The translations under genes were made by a program, and so were the position numbers. Positions 16,819 to 27,976 of a stretch of DNA of 51,067 bases are shown here, in pieces. This DNA comes from Armatimonadaceae bacterium. Its GTDB lineage: Bacteria; Armatimonadota; Armatimonadia; Armatimonadales; Armatimonadaceae. Below the pieces are notes generated by a model. That model saw nothing but the letters and a program-made list of their open reading frames with translations, searched no databases and was not told where the DNA came from. Location: positions 1-51,067 of the forward strand of contig JAUJNC010000029.1 in the NCBI GenBank assembly GCA_030446525.1. The letters run 5' to 3'. Each line of letters opens with the position of its first letter. The first letter of the stretch is position 1.

Positions 16819-19709
16819 ATGATAGCCATCCATGGTTTTGAGCTGCTGCGGGAGCAGGAGATTCCCGAGCTGAAGACGAGGGCGCGGCTGTTCCGGCATG
16901 TCAAGACCGGCGCCGAGCTGCTGTCGCTCGAAAACGACGACGAGAACAAGGTCTTCGGCATCACGTTCCGTACGCCCCCGGCGGATTCGACCGGGGTGGC
17001 GCATATCCTGGGCACGCAGGTGCGCAGTGCGGCTCGCGCAAGTACCCGCTGAAGGACCCCTTCATCGAGTTTCTCGAAGGGCTCGCTGCGCACGTTCCTG
17101 AACGCCTTCACCTATCCCGACAAGACCTGCTACCCGGTGGCCAGCCAGAACGTGCAGGACTTCTACAACCTGGTCGAGGTACCTGGATACGGTGTTTTAT
17201 CCCCTGCTCACGGCGCACACGTTCAGGAGCAGGGCTGGCATAAGGAGTTGGAAAACCCGGAAGACCCGCTGATCTACAAGGGGGTCGTGTTCAACGAGAT
17301 GAAAGGATCCTACGCCTCGCCCGACCGGCGGCTTTACGATTGGGCGCAGCGTCTCTGTTCCTGGACACGCCGTACGGCGTTTCGTCGGGGGGAGACCTGC
17401 GCACATCCCCGACCTGACCTATGAACAGCCTCCGGGGGTTCCATCAGAGTTACTATCACCCTTCCAACGTGCCCGCATCTATTTCTACGGCGACGACGAT
17501 CCTGCCTGCGGCGCGTGGACGACTACCTCAAGGAAGTGGAGCCGCTCGCCGTACGCCTGGAGATCCCTTGCAAGCGCGCTGGGGCGAGCCGCGGCGGTCG
17601 TGCATCCCTACCTGGCCGCACCGACGGCGACGGCGCCCCCGCCAAGAAAGCGATGCTCGCCGTCAACTGGCTGCTGCCTGCCGAGCCGATGGACGCCGAG
17701 ACGATCCTGGCGCTGAACATCCTGGAGCACCGGTCGGGACCCTGGCCGCGCCGCTGCTGCTGATCGACTCCGGCCTGGGCGAGGACCTGACCGGCGCGGG
17801 CCTGATGGACCACCTGCGCCAGGTGGCCTTCTCCACCGGCCTCAAGGGATCGCCCGGGAAGACGACAAGGTCAAGGAGGGCCTCCTCCGAAACCCTGCGC
17901 GGCCTCGCCGACGGCGGCTTCGACCCGACGCGCGGTCGAGGCGGCCCTCAACACGGTGGAGTTCAGCCTGCGCGAACAACACCGGCTCGTCTCCGCGGGC
18001 TGTCGCTCATGCTCCGCGCCCCGGCCCCTGGCTGCACAATGGGGCGACCCGCTCGCCCCGCTCGCGGTTCTTCGAAGCGCCGCTCGCGGCGGTCAGCCCG
18101 CGCCGGCGCCGGGCGGTACTCGAAGACCTGATCCGCCGCCAGCTCGTCGAAAACCCGCACCGCACCACCCTGGTGGAGCCCGACCCCGACCTGGACCGGC
18201 GCGAAGCGGACGAGGAGCGCGCCCGGCTCGAGCAGGTGCGCCCACAGGAGCCCGGCCGAACTCGAAGCGATCGTGGAGAACACCCGCCGGCTCAAGGAGC
18301 CTGCAGGAGACGCCCGAACCCCCTGAGGCGCTCCTCACCCTTCCCGCGCTGCGGCTCTCCGATCTGGAGAAACAAAACAAGACCATCCCGCGGAAGCCTC
18401 CTCGAAAAGGACGGCACGTGGATCCTGTACCACGACCTGTTCACGGCGGGCGTGCTGTACCTGATGTCGGGTTGGACCTGCACTTCTTGCCGCAGGAACT
18501 GCTGCCGTACGTGCCCCTGCTCGGCAAGGCGCCGCTGCAGATCGGTACCGAGCGGGAAGACTTCGTGCAGCCTCACGCAGCGCATCGGCCGCAAGACCGG
18601 CGGCATCCGGCGCCGCCTGTTCGGCCTGTCGGTCCGGGACACGCCCACGGCCGCGTCCTGGCTGTTCCTGCGCGCCAAGGCCATGCCCGACCAGGGCGGG
18701 GACCTGCTCGCGATCCTGCGCGACGTGCTCCTCACGGTCCGCCGGGACAACCGGAAGGCCTGGCAGATGGCGCCGGAGGAGAAGGCGCGCCTGGAGGCGG
18801 GTTCGTCGCCCGGCGGTTCCGGGCTACGCCGACACCCGCCTGCGCGCCGGCTTCACCGAGGCCGACTGGGCCGACGAGCAGATGGGCGGCGTCAGCTACC
18901 TCTTCTTCCTGCGCGAGCCTGGCCCAGGCGGTCGATTCCGACTGGCCCCGCGTGCTGGCGGCGCTCGATCGATGGCAGATCCTGGTCCGCCGCGGCGTGC
19001 TGTGCAACGTGACGCTGGACGCGGCGAACTGGTCCGGCTTCGCGCCCCGGCTGACGAGTTCCTCGCGGCGCTGCCCGCCGGGCCCTCCGCGCCGGTGGTG
19101 TGGTCCCCCGCGCCCGGCGCCGACGCCGAGGGCATGATCCTTCCCGGCCACGTGAACTACGTCGGCAAGGCGGCCGACCTGTACGCGCTGGGCTACGCGC
19201 CGGACGGCTCGTCGGCACCCGTCCTCAATTACCTGCGCACCAGCTGGCTGTGGGAGCGGGTGCGCAAGGAGGGCGGCGCCTACGGCGTTTCCTGCTCGCT
19301 CGACCGCCTGTCCGGCGTGTTCGGCTACACGTCCTACCGGGACCCGAACCTGCTCGACACGCTCGCGGTCTACGACCAGTCCGGCCGGTTCCTGCGCGAG
19401 CTGTCGCTCGGCGAGCGGGAGCTGACCCGCAGCATCATCGGCGCCATCGGCGACATGGACCGTTACCAGCTGCCGGACGCCAAGGGCTTCACGTCTCTGG
19501 CCCACTACCTGACCGGACAGACCGACGCGTACCGCCAGCGGCTGCGCGACGAGATCCTATCGACCACCCAGGCCGACTTCCATGCCTTCGGCGAGGTGCT
19601 GGAGCGGATGAGGGACCACGCCCGGGTCGCCGTGCTCGGCTCCCAGGCGGCCATCGAGGCGGCGAACACGGTGCGGGGGAACTGGCTCCAGGTTACCAAG
19701 GTGCTGTAG
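16819..19709 (+). CDS. M16C (presequence protease-like) insulinase-family zinc peptidase (frameshifted)
   Basis: The span gives about 963 residues, the normal length of PreP-type M16C peptidases. The start MIAIHGFELLREQEIPELKT is intact, preceded by GATGAGGA. Segments in changing frames are all family blocks: AFTYPDKTCYPVASQNVQDF, YKGVVFNEMKGSYASPDR, FHQSYYHPSN, RIYFYGDDD, then KQNKTIP, RIGRKTGGI, and the open last part NYLRTSWLWERVRKEGGAYG. The zinc motif HILEH is broken in the raw text (HILGT near 17002) by an apparent indel cluster. At least ten single-base shifts are needed. I believe the gene is intact in the organism. It lies between the two halves of an amino acid transporter, which suggests a peptide or amino acid scavenging role. 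Confidence 0.85.
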
Positions 19710-19710
19710 A

Positions 19711-20398
19711 TTGCGGGTGATGACCTACAACATCCGGGGCGGCTGGGGGATGGACGGGCGGCGTTCGACGGCGCGGATCGCCGAAACGGTCGCCGCCCAC
19801 GCGCCGGACATCGTTTGTTTCCAGGAAGTCCACGAGCGGCTGCCCTGGAGCCGCATGGTGGACCAGCCGCGCCGTCTCCAGCGCCTCCTGCAGATGCCGT
19901 TCGTGTTCCAGCGCAACCTGAGCATCGGGGTGGGCGGGTACGGCGTGGGCATAGTGACCCGCTTCCCCGTCGTCGGGGCGCAGCGGTGGTTTTTGCCGAG
20001 CGTCAAGGAACAGCGCGGCGCTCTGGAGGTCCGCCTCCGCGCCCCGGAGGGGGATGTGAGCGTGTTCTGCACGCACTGGGGGCTGAACGGCGAGGAGCGC
20101 CGGCAGCAGGCGGTGCAGATGGCGGAGCGGGTCAACGCCGCGCCGCGCCCGGTGATCGTGTGCGGCGACCTGAACGAGCAGCCCGGCGCGGCGGGCGTAC
20201 AGGAGCTGCTGGCGCGCGCGGGGCTGCGGGATGCCGACGCGGCGCTGGATCGGCCCACTTTCCCGGCAGGGGAGCCTCGGGTGCGGATCGACTACCTCTT
20301 CTACGGGGGCGAACTGCGCCTCGAAGGAGCCAAGGTTGTCGAGACGCCGGCATCGGATCACTACCCTGTCTTTGCCGACTTCACCTTCAGGGGAGAAC

Positions 20399-20427
<29 letters not shown>
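19711..20427 (+). CDS. Endonuclease/exonuclease/phosphatase (EEP) family protein
   Basis: 238 residues with the full EEP active site: VMTYNIRGGWG at the start (Asn), CFQEVHERLPWSR (metal-binding Glu), CTHWGLN, VCGDLNEQPGA (Asp and Asn) and the final ASDHYPVFAD (Asp-His). This family hydrolyses phosphodiester bonds in nucleic acids, sphingolipids or inositol phosphates, and the substrate cannot be inferred. The start is TTG 19711, one base after the stop of the M16C gene; the next in-frame ATG (19720) would remove part of the first strand. It overlaps glnQ by 29 bases. The frame is intact. Confidence 0.9.
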
Positions 20428-21133
<706 letters not shown>

Positions 21134-21162
21134 AGTCCCGGGCCGGTAAAGCCGCCCGGCGG

Positions 21163-22719
21163 TCAGCCGTCCCGGTGGCGCCGGGCCGGTGACGATCCGC
21201 GGCGCAGCACCGCGCCCGGCCGCGCGCCCGTGATCTTGCCGCCGTCGAGCACGAGATCTCCGTTCACCAGGACGTGGGAGATGCCGACCGGCGCGGCGGT
21301 CGGGTTCGCCGTGGTCGCCGTGTCGGCGACGGTGTCAGAATCGAACAGGACGACGTCCGCCTTCATCCCCGCCCTGATCGTGCCCCGGTCCGCGAAACCC
21401 ATGCGCCGGGCGGGCAGTGACGTCATCTTGCGGACGGCTTCCTCCAGGGGCAGGACGTGCTGCTCGCGCACGTAGCGGCCCAGGATGCGCGGGTACGTCC
21501 CCGCCCCGCGCGGGTGCGAGCCGCGCAGGTAGCCGTCGGTGCAGAACATGACGCGCGGCGCGGCCAGGAAGCGTTTGAGGTCGTCCTCGCGCATCGCCGT
21601 CACGACGACGCTTTCGCGCCCTTTCGCTCGCTCGCCTTGCGTGTTCTTGACGACCTCCTGGATCACGGTCACCGGATCCTTTTTTGTCGTTTGGGCGATC
21701 TGGGCCAGGGTCTTGCCGGCCCACGCGGGGTCGGGGGTGTAGGTCGAGAGCAGGACGTTCCCGGGCCCGCCGATCTCGGCGAGCCCCTTCTGCCAGGCGG
21801 CGCGGTCGTCCCAGTTGCGGGTGGGGATGAGGACCGTGATCGTGGACTGCCAGTAGGTGTAGGGGTACACGTCGGCCGTGATGTCCAGCCCGCGCTTGTT
21901 CGCGTCCTCCATCAGGCGCAGGACCTCGTCCGCCTTGCCCCACACCGGCGACGAGCCGAGCTTGATGTGCGAGATCTGGCCCGGCAGGCCCGCCTCCTGG
22001 GCGATGCGGACCACCTCGCGGAAGGAGTCCAGCGCCTCATTCTCCTCGTCGCGCACGTGGCTGATGTAGATGCCGCCGTGTGCCGCCGCCACCTTCGCGC
22101 ACGCGATCACCTCCTCGGTCTTGGCGTAAAGGCCGGGATCATATTCGAGGCCCGACGACAGGCCGAGCGCGCCCGCCTTCATTTCCTGCTCGACGATCGC
22201 GCGCATCCTGGTGATCTCTTGGGCCGTCGCGGGGCGCTTGTAGTCCTTCCCCAGGACCTGTTTCCGGACGGCGCCGTGCCCGACGAAGCTGGCGAGGTTG
22301 AGCGCGACGCGCTTCGCCTGCACCTCGTCAAGAAACTTCGAAAGCGGCAGGCGCGAGCCGCCGTCCTGCCCGACGACGGCCGTGGTGATCCCCTGCCGGA
22401 TCTGGGTCTCGGCGTCCGGTGTTTCCAGCAGGCCGTCGTCGGCGTGGCTGTGGGTGTCGATGAAGCCGGGCGCGACGACCAGCCCCCGCGCCTCGATCAC
22501 GCGCTCCCCGGCCCGGGGCGTGAGCTGCCCGACCTCCTGGATCTGATCCCCCGCGACCCGCACGTCCGCCCGCCGCCCCGGTCCGCCGGTTCCGTCCACC
22601 AGGGTTCCCCCCGCGATGAGGACCGGAGTCGGTTTCTGGGGTTTGCCCGGCGCCGCCGCCTGAGCCAGCACCGAGCTGACGGCTAACACGAGAATCGCCA
22701 GGGGGTATAGAGTTCGCAT
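21163..22719 (-). CDS. Secreted N-acyl-D-amino-acid deacylase (D-aminoacylase family amidohydrolase)
   Basis: 518 residues with a signal peptide (MRTLYPLAILVLAVSSVLAQ). The amidohydrolase fold shows APGFIDTHSHADDGLLE with the HxH metal pair, GLSSGLEYDPG, IYISHVRDE, GQISHIKLGSS and MFCTDGYLRGSHPRG. This is the pattern of D-aminoacylases and N-acyl-D-glutamate or aspartate deacylases (EC 3.5.1.81-83 group), which release D-amino acids from N-acyl forms. ATG 22719 is preceded by AAGGAT; a longer frame upstream has no export signal. A role in recycling of cell-wall or acylated D-amino acids is inference, consistent with the neighbouring amino acid transporter. Confidence 0.93.
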   Translation of the reverse strand: MRTLYPLAILVLAVSSVLAQAAAPGKPQKPTPVLIAGGTLVDGTGGPGRRADVRVAGDQIQEVGQLTPRAGERVIEARGLVVAPGFIDTHSHADDGLLETPDAETQIRQGITTAVVGQDGGSRLPLSKFLDEVQAKRVALNLASFVGHGAVRKQVLGKDYKRPATAQEITRMRAIVEQEMKAGALGLSSGLEYDPGLYAKTEEVIACAKVAAAHGGIYISHVRDEENEALDSFREVVRIAQEAGLPGQISHIKLGSSPVWGKADEVLRLMEDANKRGLDITADVYPYTYWQSTITVLIPTRNWDDRAAWQKGLAEIGGPGNVLLSTYTPDPAWAGKTLAQIAQTTKKDPVTVIQEVVKNTQGERAKGRESVVVTAMREDDLKRFLAAPRVMFCTDGYLRGSHPRGAGTYPRILGRYVREQHVLPLEEAVRKMTSLPARRMGFADRGTIRAGMKADVVLFDSDTVADTATTANPTAAPVGISHVLVNGDLVLDGGKITGARPGAVLRRGSSPARRHRDG

Positions 22720-22888
22720 CGGATATCCTTTGTGCGCGGAAGGAGCTAATGCAGGTAGTTCGGCGGGCGGCTTTGCGTTTCCTGCATCGCGGCTGCCGTC
22801 GGGTCCAGCAGGAAATAACGCCCCCGCGGAAGAACCAAAAGGCGGAAGAGCCGAAGCCCGGCCAATAGGCCGCCTGCGCGCAATATTT

Positions 22889-24082
22889 CTGAAAGCGATC
22901 GTTATCGCCGATGACCTCACCGGGGCCGGGGACACGGGGGCTTTCCTTCCGTAGGGAGGGGCTTTCGGTACGCGTGTCGTTTGCGGCCAGGGTCGGACTA
23001 AACCGCGCCGAGTCCGACGTCCTGGTTCTTTCCACGGAAACACGGAACCGATCGGAAAGCGAAGCGGGGGATCTCTTCGCCGTTTGGCGAAAAAGCGTCT
23101 CAGGGCTTTGAGCGCCACGCCCAGGGAAACGCGCCCCCGCTACCTACAAAGATCGATTCCACCTTTGCGGGGATGGGTTATCGGTACGGAGATCAAGGCC
23201 TTGCTGGATCACGTGCCGCTTCCTGCCGCCTGCGGGTCCCGGCGTATCCGAAGCAGGGCAGGCGTCTGGAAGGGGCGTCTACACGGTCCACGGCGCGCCG
23301 CTCCACGAAACCGAGCTCGCGAAAGAGATCTGCCCCGTTCCCGCCGATTCCCAGATCCAGCCGCTGCCGGAGAAGCAGATGGGAGCCCGTCGGGTTTGTC
23401 GGGTGCGACACGCTGGCGGAGGGGCCGAGGCGATCCTCGAGTGGGTGCGGCACGCGCCTCAAGGAGCGAGTCGCGTGTTCCTTCGACGCGGCCACCGACG
23501 ATCATCTCCGCCAGATCGTCGAGGCGGGCGACTTCTCTCGCCCCTCCTCTGGGTCGGGTCGGCGGGGATTGGCGCACCTGCCGCGGCGGCTCAAACAGCG
23601 CGAGCGGGGCGGCGGGGGGGTGGTCGCCGGTCGTGGTTGTCGCGGGGAGCCGGAACCCTGTCTCGCTTGGCCAGGTCGCGTTCCTCAAGGAGCGTGTGCA
23701 CTTGCGCCATCTGACGCTGCGGCTGGGCGACCCGGCGCCGCCCGACCTGGAGGGGGTACCGGGCACGCCGCCGCAGCCCGGCTACCTTGTCACCTTCCTC
23801 TGGCCCCCGCCGTATCGGCGGCGGGCGGGGCCTCTTTCGTTTGTCGCTGGCCGGGCGCTTGGGGGAGCTTGCCGCCCACGTTATCGCCCGGAGCGGAAGC
23901 GCGCGCCTGGTCTTGACGGGCGGCGACATCGCGGCGGCGACCTGCGGCCACCTGGGCGTGGAGGCGCTGCAGATCGTGGGCCAGGTGGAGGAGGGGATGC
24001 CCCTCCTGCGCGCGTGCGGGGGCGTGCCGACGGCGCCCTGGTGGTGACCAAGGCCGGCGGGTTCGGGTCGGAGGGGTCGTAA
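22889..24082 (+). CDS. Four-carbon acid sugar kinase family protein (DUF1537), frameshifted
   Basis: About 398 residues over several frames, close to the family length. It opens with KAIVIADDLTGAGDTGAF, the diagnostic N-terminal motif, followed by VLVLSTETRNRSESEAG and PTKIDSTLRGMG (partly shifted). The nucleotide-binding C-terminal part includes RLVLTGGDIAAATCGHLGVE and TKAGGFGSEGS. These kinases phosphorylate four-carbon sugar acids such as erythronate and threonate. No ATG precedes the motif; a CTG at 22889 or a lost ATG is possible. The downstream PdxA-type dehydrogenase is the usual next enzyme. At least five indels are needed. Confidence 0.82.
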
Positions 24083-24120
24083 TGCGCGTACGGGGCGTTG
24101 GCCGAAGGGGAAGGTGCGGC

Positions 24121-25128
24121 ATGAGGAAGCCGGTCGTCGCCATCACCATGGGCGACCCCTCGGGTATCGGCCCGGAGATCATCTTGAAAGCCCTGGCGGA
24201 CCCGGAGGTGTACCAGGAATGTACGCCGGTCGTCGGCAGCGCGGCATCTTTGCGGGCCGCCGGTTCTTGGGGCTGGCGGCGTCGCTGCAGACCGTGAAGA
24301 GCCTTGCCGAGGTGCGGGGCGCGCCGGGCACCCTCGACATCTGGGACATACCGATGGACCGGGGGCAGGTGCAGGTCGGCGTGGAGGGCGCCGAAGGGGG
24401 CGGGTGGCGGTCGAGGCGGTGCGCGCGGCGTCGCGTTCTTGCCGGGCAGGTCGATGCCATCGCGACCGCGCCGCTGAACAAGGCGGCGATGGTCCGGGGC
24501 CGGCTTCCGCTACGCGGGCCACACGGAGATCCTGGCGGACCTGACCGGCACCAAAGACTATTCCATGATGCTGGTCACCCCGGCGCTGCGGGTCGTGCAC
24601 GTCTCCACCCACGTCAGCTCCGGCAGGCCATCGAGCGGGTGCGGGCGGAGCGTATCGTTAAAGTGATACAGATCGCCGACGGGACGCTGCGGCGCATGGG
24701 CATAGAAAACCCGCGCATCGCCGTCGCCGGCCTGAACCCGCATCGCGCGGGCGAGGGGGGGCTGTTCGGGCAGGAGGGAGCGCGAGCAGATAGCGCCGGC
24801 CATCGAACGGGCGCGGCAGGACGGCTACGCGGCGAGCGGGCCCTACCCCCTGGACACGATCTTTTACCGCGCCAGCAAGGGGAGTTCGACATCGTGGTCG
24901 TGCGTACCACGACCAGGGGCACATCCCCGTGAAGCTGTCCGGATTCGATACCGGCGTCAACGTATCGGTCGGGATGCCCTTCGTCCGCACGTCGGTGGAC
25001 CACGGGACCGCGTTCGACATCGCCTACCAGGGCGTCGCCTCGCCAAAAGCATGATCGAGGCGATCCTGCTCGCCGCCCGGAATGACAAGGAGTTAAACAG
25101 TGAGTACGGATTTCCCGCACATACCTGA
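24121..25128 (+). CDS. PdxA-family dehydrogenase (4-hydroxythreonine-4-phosphate dehydrogenase or PdxA2-like), frameshifted
   Basis: About 335 residues. The start [20 protein letters not shown] is exact PdxA, with GAAGGTG upstream. It continues as [42 protein letters not shown], the metal-binding [13 protein letters not shown] (one indel), [11 protein letters not shown] and [15 protein letters not shown]. PdxA oxidises and decarboxylates 4-phosphohydroxythreonine for vitamin B6. PdxA2 homologues beside DUF1537 kinases instead act on phosphorylated four-carbon sugar acids. The neighbouring kinase favours the second role. The end is uncertain: the family frame reads to TGA 25126, overlapping the next gene by 29 bases. 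Confidence 0.88.
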
Positions 25129-26347
25129 TCCGGCAGCGGTTCCCGCGCCAGCGCGTCGAGGATATCCCGGGCGTGGTCCGCCGCGCTGGAGCGGATCCTG
25201 CCGCCCGACATAGCCGGCAAGCGCATCGCCGTGGCCGCCGGGAGCCGCGGCATCCGCAACATCGCCCTGGTGATCCAGACGGTCGTCTGCCACCTGCAGG
25301 CCCGGGGGCCGCGCCGTTCTCATCCCCGCCATGGGCAGCCACGGGGGCGCCACGGCGGAGGGCCAGGTGGAGGTGCTCCGGAGCCTGGGCGTCACCGAGG
25401 AGTACTGCGGCGCGCCGGTGCGCTCGTCCATGGATAGTCGTGCCGATCGGCGCGCGACGGATCGGGGCGTCCCCGCGTACCTGGACCGCCATGCCGCCGA
25501 CGCCGACGGCGTCCTCCTGGTCAACCGGATCAAGACCCACACCGATTTCCTCAAGGGCGAGATCGAGAGCGGCCTGATGAAGATGTCGGCGATCGGTCTG
25601 GGCAAGCAGACGCAGGCGCTCGTGCTGCACCGGGACGGCGTGCGGGGACGAAGGCGACGTGATGAAGGAGGTCGCCGGGGTGACGCTGGCGAGCGGCAGG
25701 ATCCTGGGCGGCGTAAATGTCGAGAACGCCTACGACGAGATCACCGCGCACATCGAGGCGATAGCGCCCGCCGACATCCCCGCGCGGAGGCGGAACTGCT
25801 CCGCTGGTCCAAGACGATGATGCCCAACTGCCGGTCGAGGACATCGACCTGCTCGTCATCGACGAGATGGGCAAAAACTTCAGCGGTACGGGGATCGACA
25901 CCAACATCATCGGGCGCATGCGGATACCGGGCGAGCTGATCCTCCTCGCCGCGCGTCAAGTACCTTTTCGTGCGCGCGCTCAGCGAGGCCTGCACGGCAA
26001 CGCCGCGGGCATCGGGCTGGTGGATCTGATCACGCGCCGTTTGTTCGACCAGATCGACCTCGAAGACCAAGCAAAACGTCGCCACCAGCACGTTCCTGGC
26101 CCGGGCCGCCATCCCCATCGTTCTGGACAACGACCGAAGCCATCCGGGAGGCCCTGCGGGCCTGCTGGGGCGTGCGGCCCGAGGACGCGCGCATCGTCCA
26201 CATCCCCAACACCCTCGATCTGGAGAACGTCCGCGTTTCACAGCCGCTCCTCGGCGAGGTCGAGGGTCGGGAGGGCATCGAGGATACTGGGACCCGCCGA
26301 ACCCATGACCTTCGACCGCCGGGGGAAACCTGAGGCAAAAGGGATGA
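25100..26347 (+). CDS. LarA/DUF2088 lactate racemase-domain protein (frameshifted)
   Basis: About 415 residues, full length for the LarA-like N-terminal family. GTG 25100 has AAGGAG seven bases upstream. Visible blocks are KRIAVAAGSRGIRNIALVIQ, AMGSHGGATAEGQ, DADGVLLVNRIKTHTDFLKG, GLMKMSAIGLGKQ, DLLVIDEMGKNFSGTGIDTN and RALSEACHGNAAGIGLVDL after one shift. The C-terminus is PLLGEVEGREGIEILGPAEPM. Family members include lactate racemase, which needs a nickel-pincer nucleotide made by LarBCE; no lar maturation genes are in the window. In this operon the protein may epimerise a hydroxy or sugar acid before the kinase and PdxA steps, which is inference. Confidence 0.82.
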
Positions 26348-26376
26348 TCAGGGCAGCCGTAGGGGCGGGGCGCGGT

Positions 26377-26752
26377 TTACTCCAGCGCTTCGATGGTAAA
26401 CGCGGCGCCGTCCACGACATCCATGTTCAGGTTGTTGCCGTACAGCAGGCTCCATGCCGGCGAGCGCATCGCCCTCGCCGGCATGAATGCGGATGGCACG
26501 TCGCTCGCCGTGCCAAAGCACAGTACCTTCGTATACGTCGAAATGCACAACGGCCCCGCCGGCGACGACCATAGGCTCGACGGTGAGAAAGGGCAGCGCG
26601 AGCCCGACAATCAGCGCGGAGGATAGCATGAGCGCATGGGTGAAGCCGGTGGCAGCATCCACCTCCGCCTCACGCCCATCCGGCCCGCGCAACATGAGGC
26701 GAAGACGCGCCTCACGCTCCGCCGTGATAACTCCGTCATCATAGCGGGCCAT
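26377..26752 (-). CDS. Clan AA (retropepsin-like) aspartic protease, frameshifted
   Basis: About 125 residues. The family shape is clear: YDDGVITAEREARLRLMLRG, EAEVDAATGFTHALML, FDVYEGTVLWHGERRAIRIH, GEGDALAGM then SLLYGNNLNMDVVDGAAFTI after a one-base shift. These small proteases resemble retroviral pepsins and act as dimers through a DTG motif. Here the expected DTG reads ATG (Ala-Thr-Gly), with about two residues missing in front of it, so the catalytic Asp is absent as sequenced. ATG 26752 lacks a good ribosome site and sits at the end of the upstream partner, which suggests coupling. Similar protein pairs are common in soil and cyanobacterial genomes. Confidence 0.75.
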
Positions 26753-27012
26753 CGCATCGGTTGCACCGATACCTGACGCCTTGTAACCGACGCGCATCAT
26801 ATTAGCGCCGCGTCCGCGCTTAGCAAGCATCCGGTGCGCGAGTTCCAAGACGCTGTCGTCCTTGGTATTGTCGCCGATCTCGTACTCACCTGTCTCATCA
26901 ATGACGACGATCTTGCCGAGTTGCCCTCTTCGACCTCGGCGCGTATCTTCTCGTCATACAGTGCCCGGCCGCGTCGTGCGATCTCATCGGAAGGAAAGCG
27001 AGGGTGTGGCAT
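26753..27012 (-). CDS. Small protein paired with the clan AA protease (frameshifted)
   Basis: About 86 residues. Starts MPHPRFPSDEIARRGRALYD with GGAGG six bases upstream of ATG 27012, continues EKIRAEVEEGN, then after shifts KIVVIDETGEYEIGDNTKDD and ELAHRMLAKRGRGANMMRVG. Small proteins of this type (arginine-rich helix, then a KIVVID and GEYEIGDN beta hairpin) often stand directly upstream of clan AA aspartic proteases. The function is unknown; the pair looks antitoxin-like in layout, but that is speculation. It has its own promoter and a palindrome at the transcription start. Confidence 0.65.
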
Positions 27013-27042
27013 TGTGGACCTCCAGAATGTGTTCCGAGTCTG

Positions 27043-27060
27043 TGTGCCAGGCACATTATA
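27043..27060 (-). promoter_or_regulatory. TATAAT -10 box next to a 13-base palindrome
   Basis: On the minus strand TATAAT (27060-27055) is followed at once by TGTGCCTGGCACA (27055-27043), a perfect palindrome around one base that would cover the transcription start of the small protein-protease pair. It looks like an operator for autoregulation. I see no good -35 box. Confidence 0.45.
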
Positions 27061-27073
27061 CCTTATCGCCCCT

Positions 27074-27906
27074 CTACCTCATGCCGCCTGCCATGCCTCC
27101 CGTCATCCCGCCGCCCATGGCTCCCATTGCCTGTCCCGTCCGCCCGCCGCGTCGGCGATCGCCTTGGTGGTGGCGCAGGAGGGATCAATGCCGCAGCATC
27201 ATGCCCTGCCCGCGCGACTGGTGCACGGCCAGCGTGGGCGGGTCGGTCGGGTCGCGCATCTGCACCAGGAGGGTCGTGCGCGCCTCCTGGCTGGTGTTGA
27301 TGCCCGACCCGTGGATGGTCAGGTACGAGAAAACAGCACGTCGCCGGCCTTCGCCGGGACCGGCGTCGCCCGCTCGACCGGGTACTCGTCCGGGGACAGG
27401 TGCCAGCCGCCCTCTTTGATGTGCGGGAGCGGGCCGAGCTTGTGCGAGCCGGGCACCACGCGCACGCAGCCCTTCTCGACGGGCGCGTCGTCGAAGTGGA
27501 GGATGGCGGCGATCATCGAGTGCCGCTCGTGCGGGAAGTAAGGCACGTCCTGGTGCATCGGGAACGCGAGCCCTTCTCCGGCGGCTTGATGAACATCTTG
27601 GTGTGGTGCACGGTATCAGCTCCAGGATCGCGGCCGCCGCCCCGGTCAGGTGCTCGTCCATGAGGAGGCGGGCGAAGGCCGCGCTCTGGAACTGGACGTC
27701 GTGGCAGTGCTGCAGCGCCGTCACGCCGCGCCCGCCGCCCGCGTCCCCGGCGCTGCCCCAGGTGGCGTCGATGTCGCGGATGCGCGACAGGCGCTCGGCC
27801 AGGGCGTGGGCACCGGGAGCGCCGCCGCCTCCTCCGGCGAAAACATCTGCGGCGCCAGCACGTAAATCGCCTCCTGGTAGAAAGCAAGCTGCTCGTCGGT
27901 CAGCAT
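27074..27906 (-). CDS. Phytanoyl-CoA dioxygenase (PhyH) family protein, frameshifted
   Basis: A Fe(II)/2-oxoglutarate oxygenase of about 277 residues. ATG 27906 has CAGGAG eight bases upstream; MLTDEQLAFYQEAIYVLAPQ begins the protein. The iron ligands are His and Asp in MHQDVPYFPHERHS and the distal His in LTIHGSGINTSQEARTTLLV, which also supplies the oxoglutarate-binding Arg. CVRVVPGSHKLGPLPHIKEG is the typical strand-turn before it. The frame ends at 27185, but a one-base correction extends it through GIDPSCATTKAIADAAGG to a Gly-Met-rich tail (MGAMGGGMTGGMAGGMR) ending at 27074. The substrate is unknown; many environmental homologues are not fatty acid enzymes. Confidence 0.82.
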
Positions 27907-27976
27907 CGTTGAAACTCCTGGGATCTGCTCTGCCGTGGATATACCACCAACCGCGCCCGTTTTCCCTGGTCACGGC

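Noticed and set aside
16819..19709. M16C peptidase as a true pseudogene without its zinc site
   Set aside because: The reconstructed length is complete, the indels are single bases in homopolymers or AGCT contexts, and conserved blocks are preserved between them; sequencing error explains it better.
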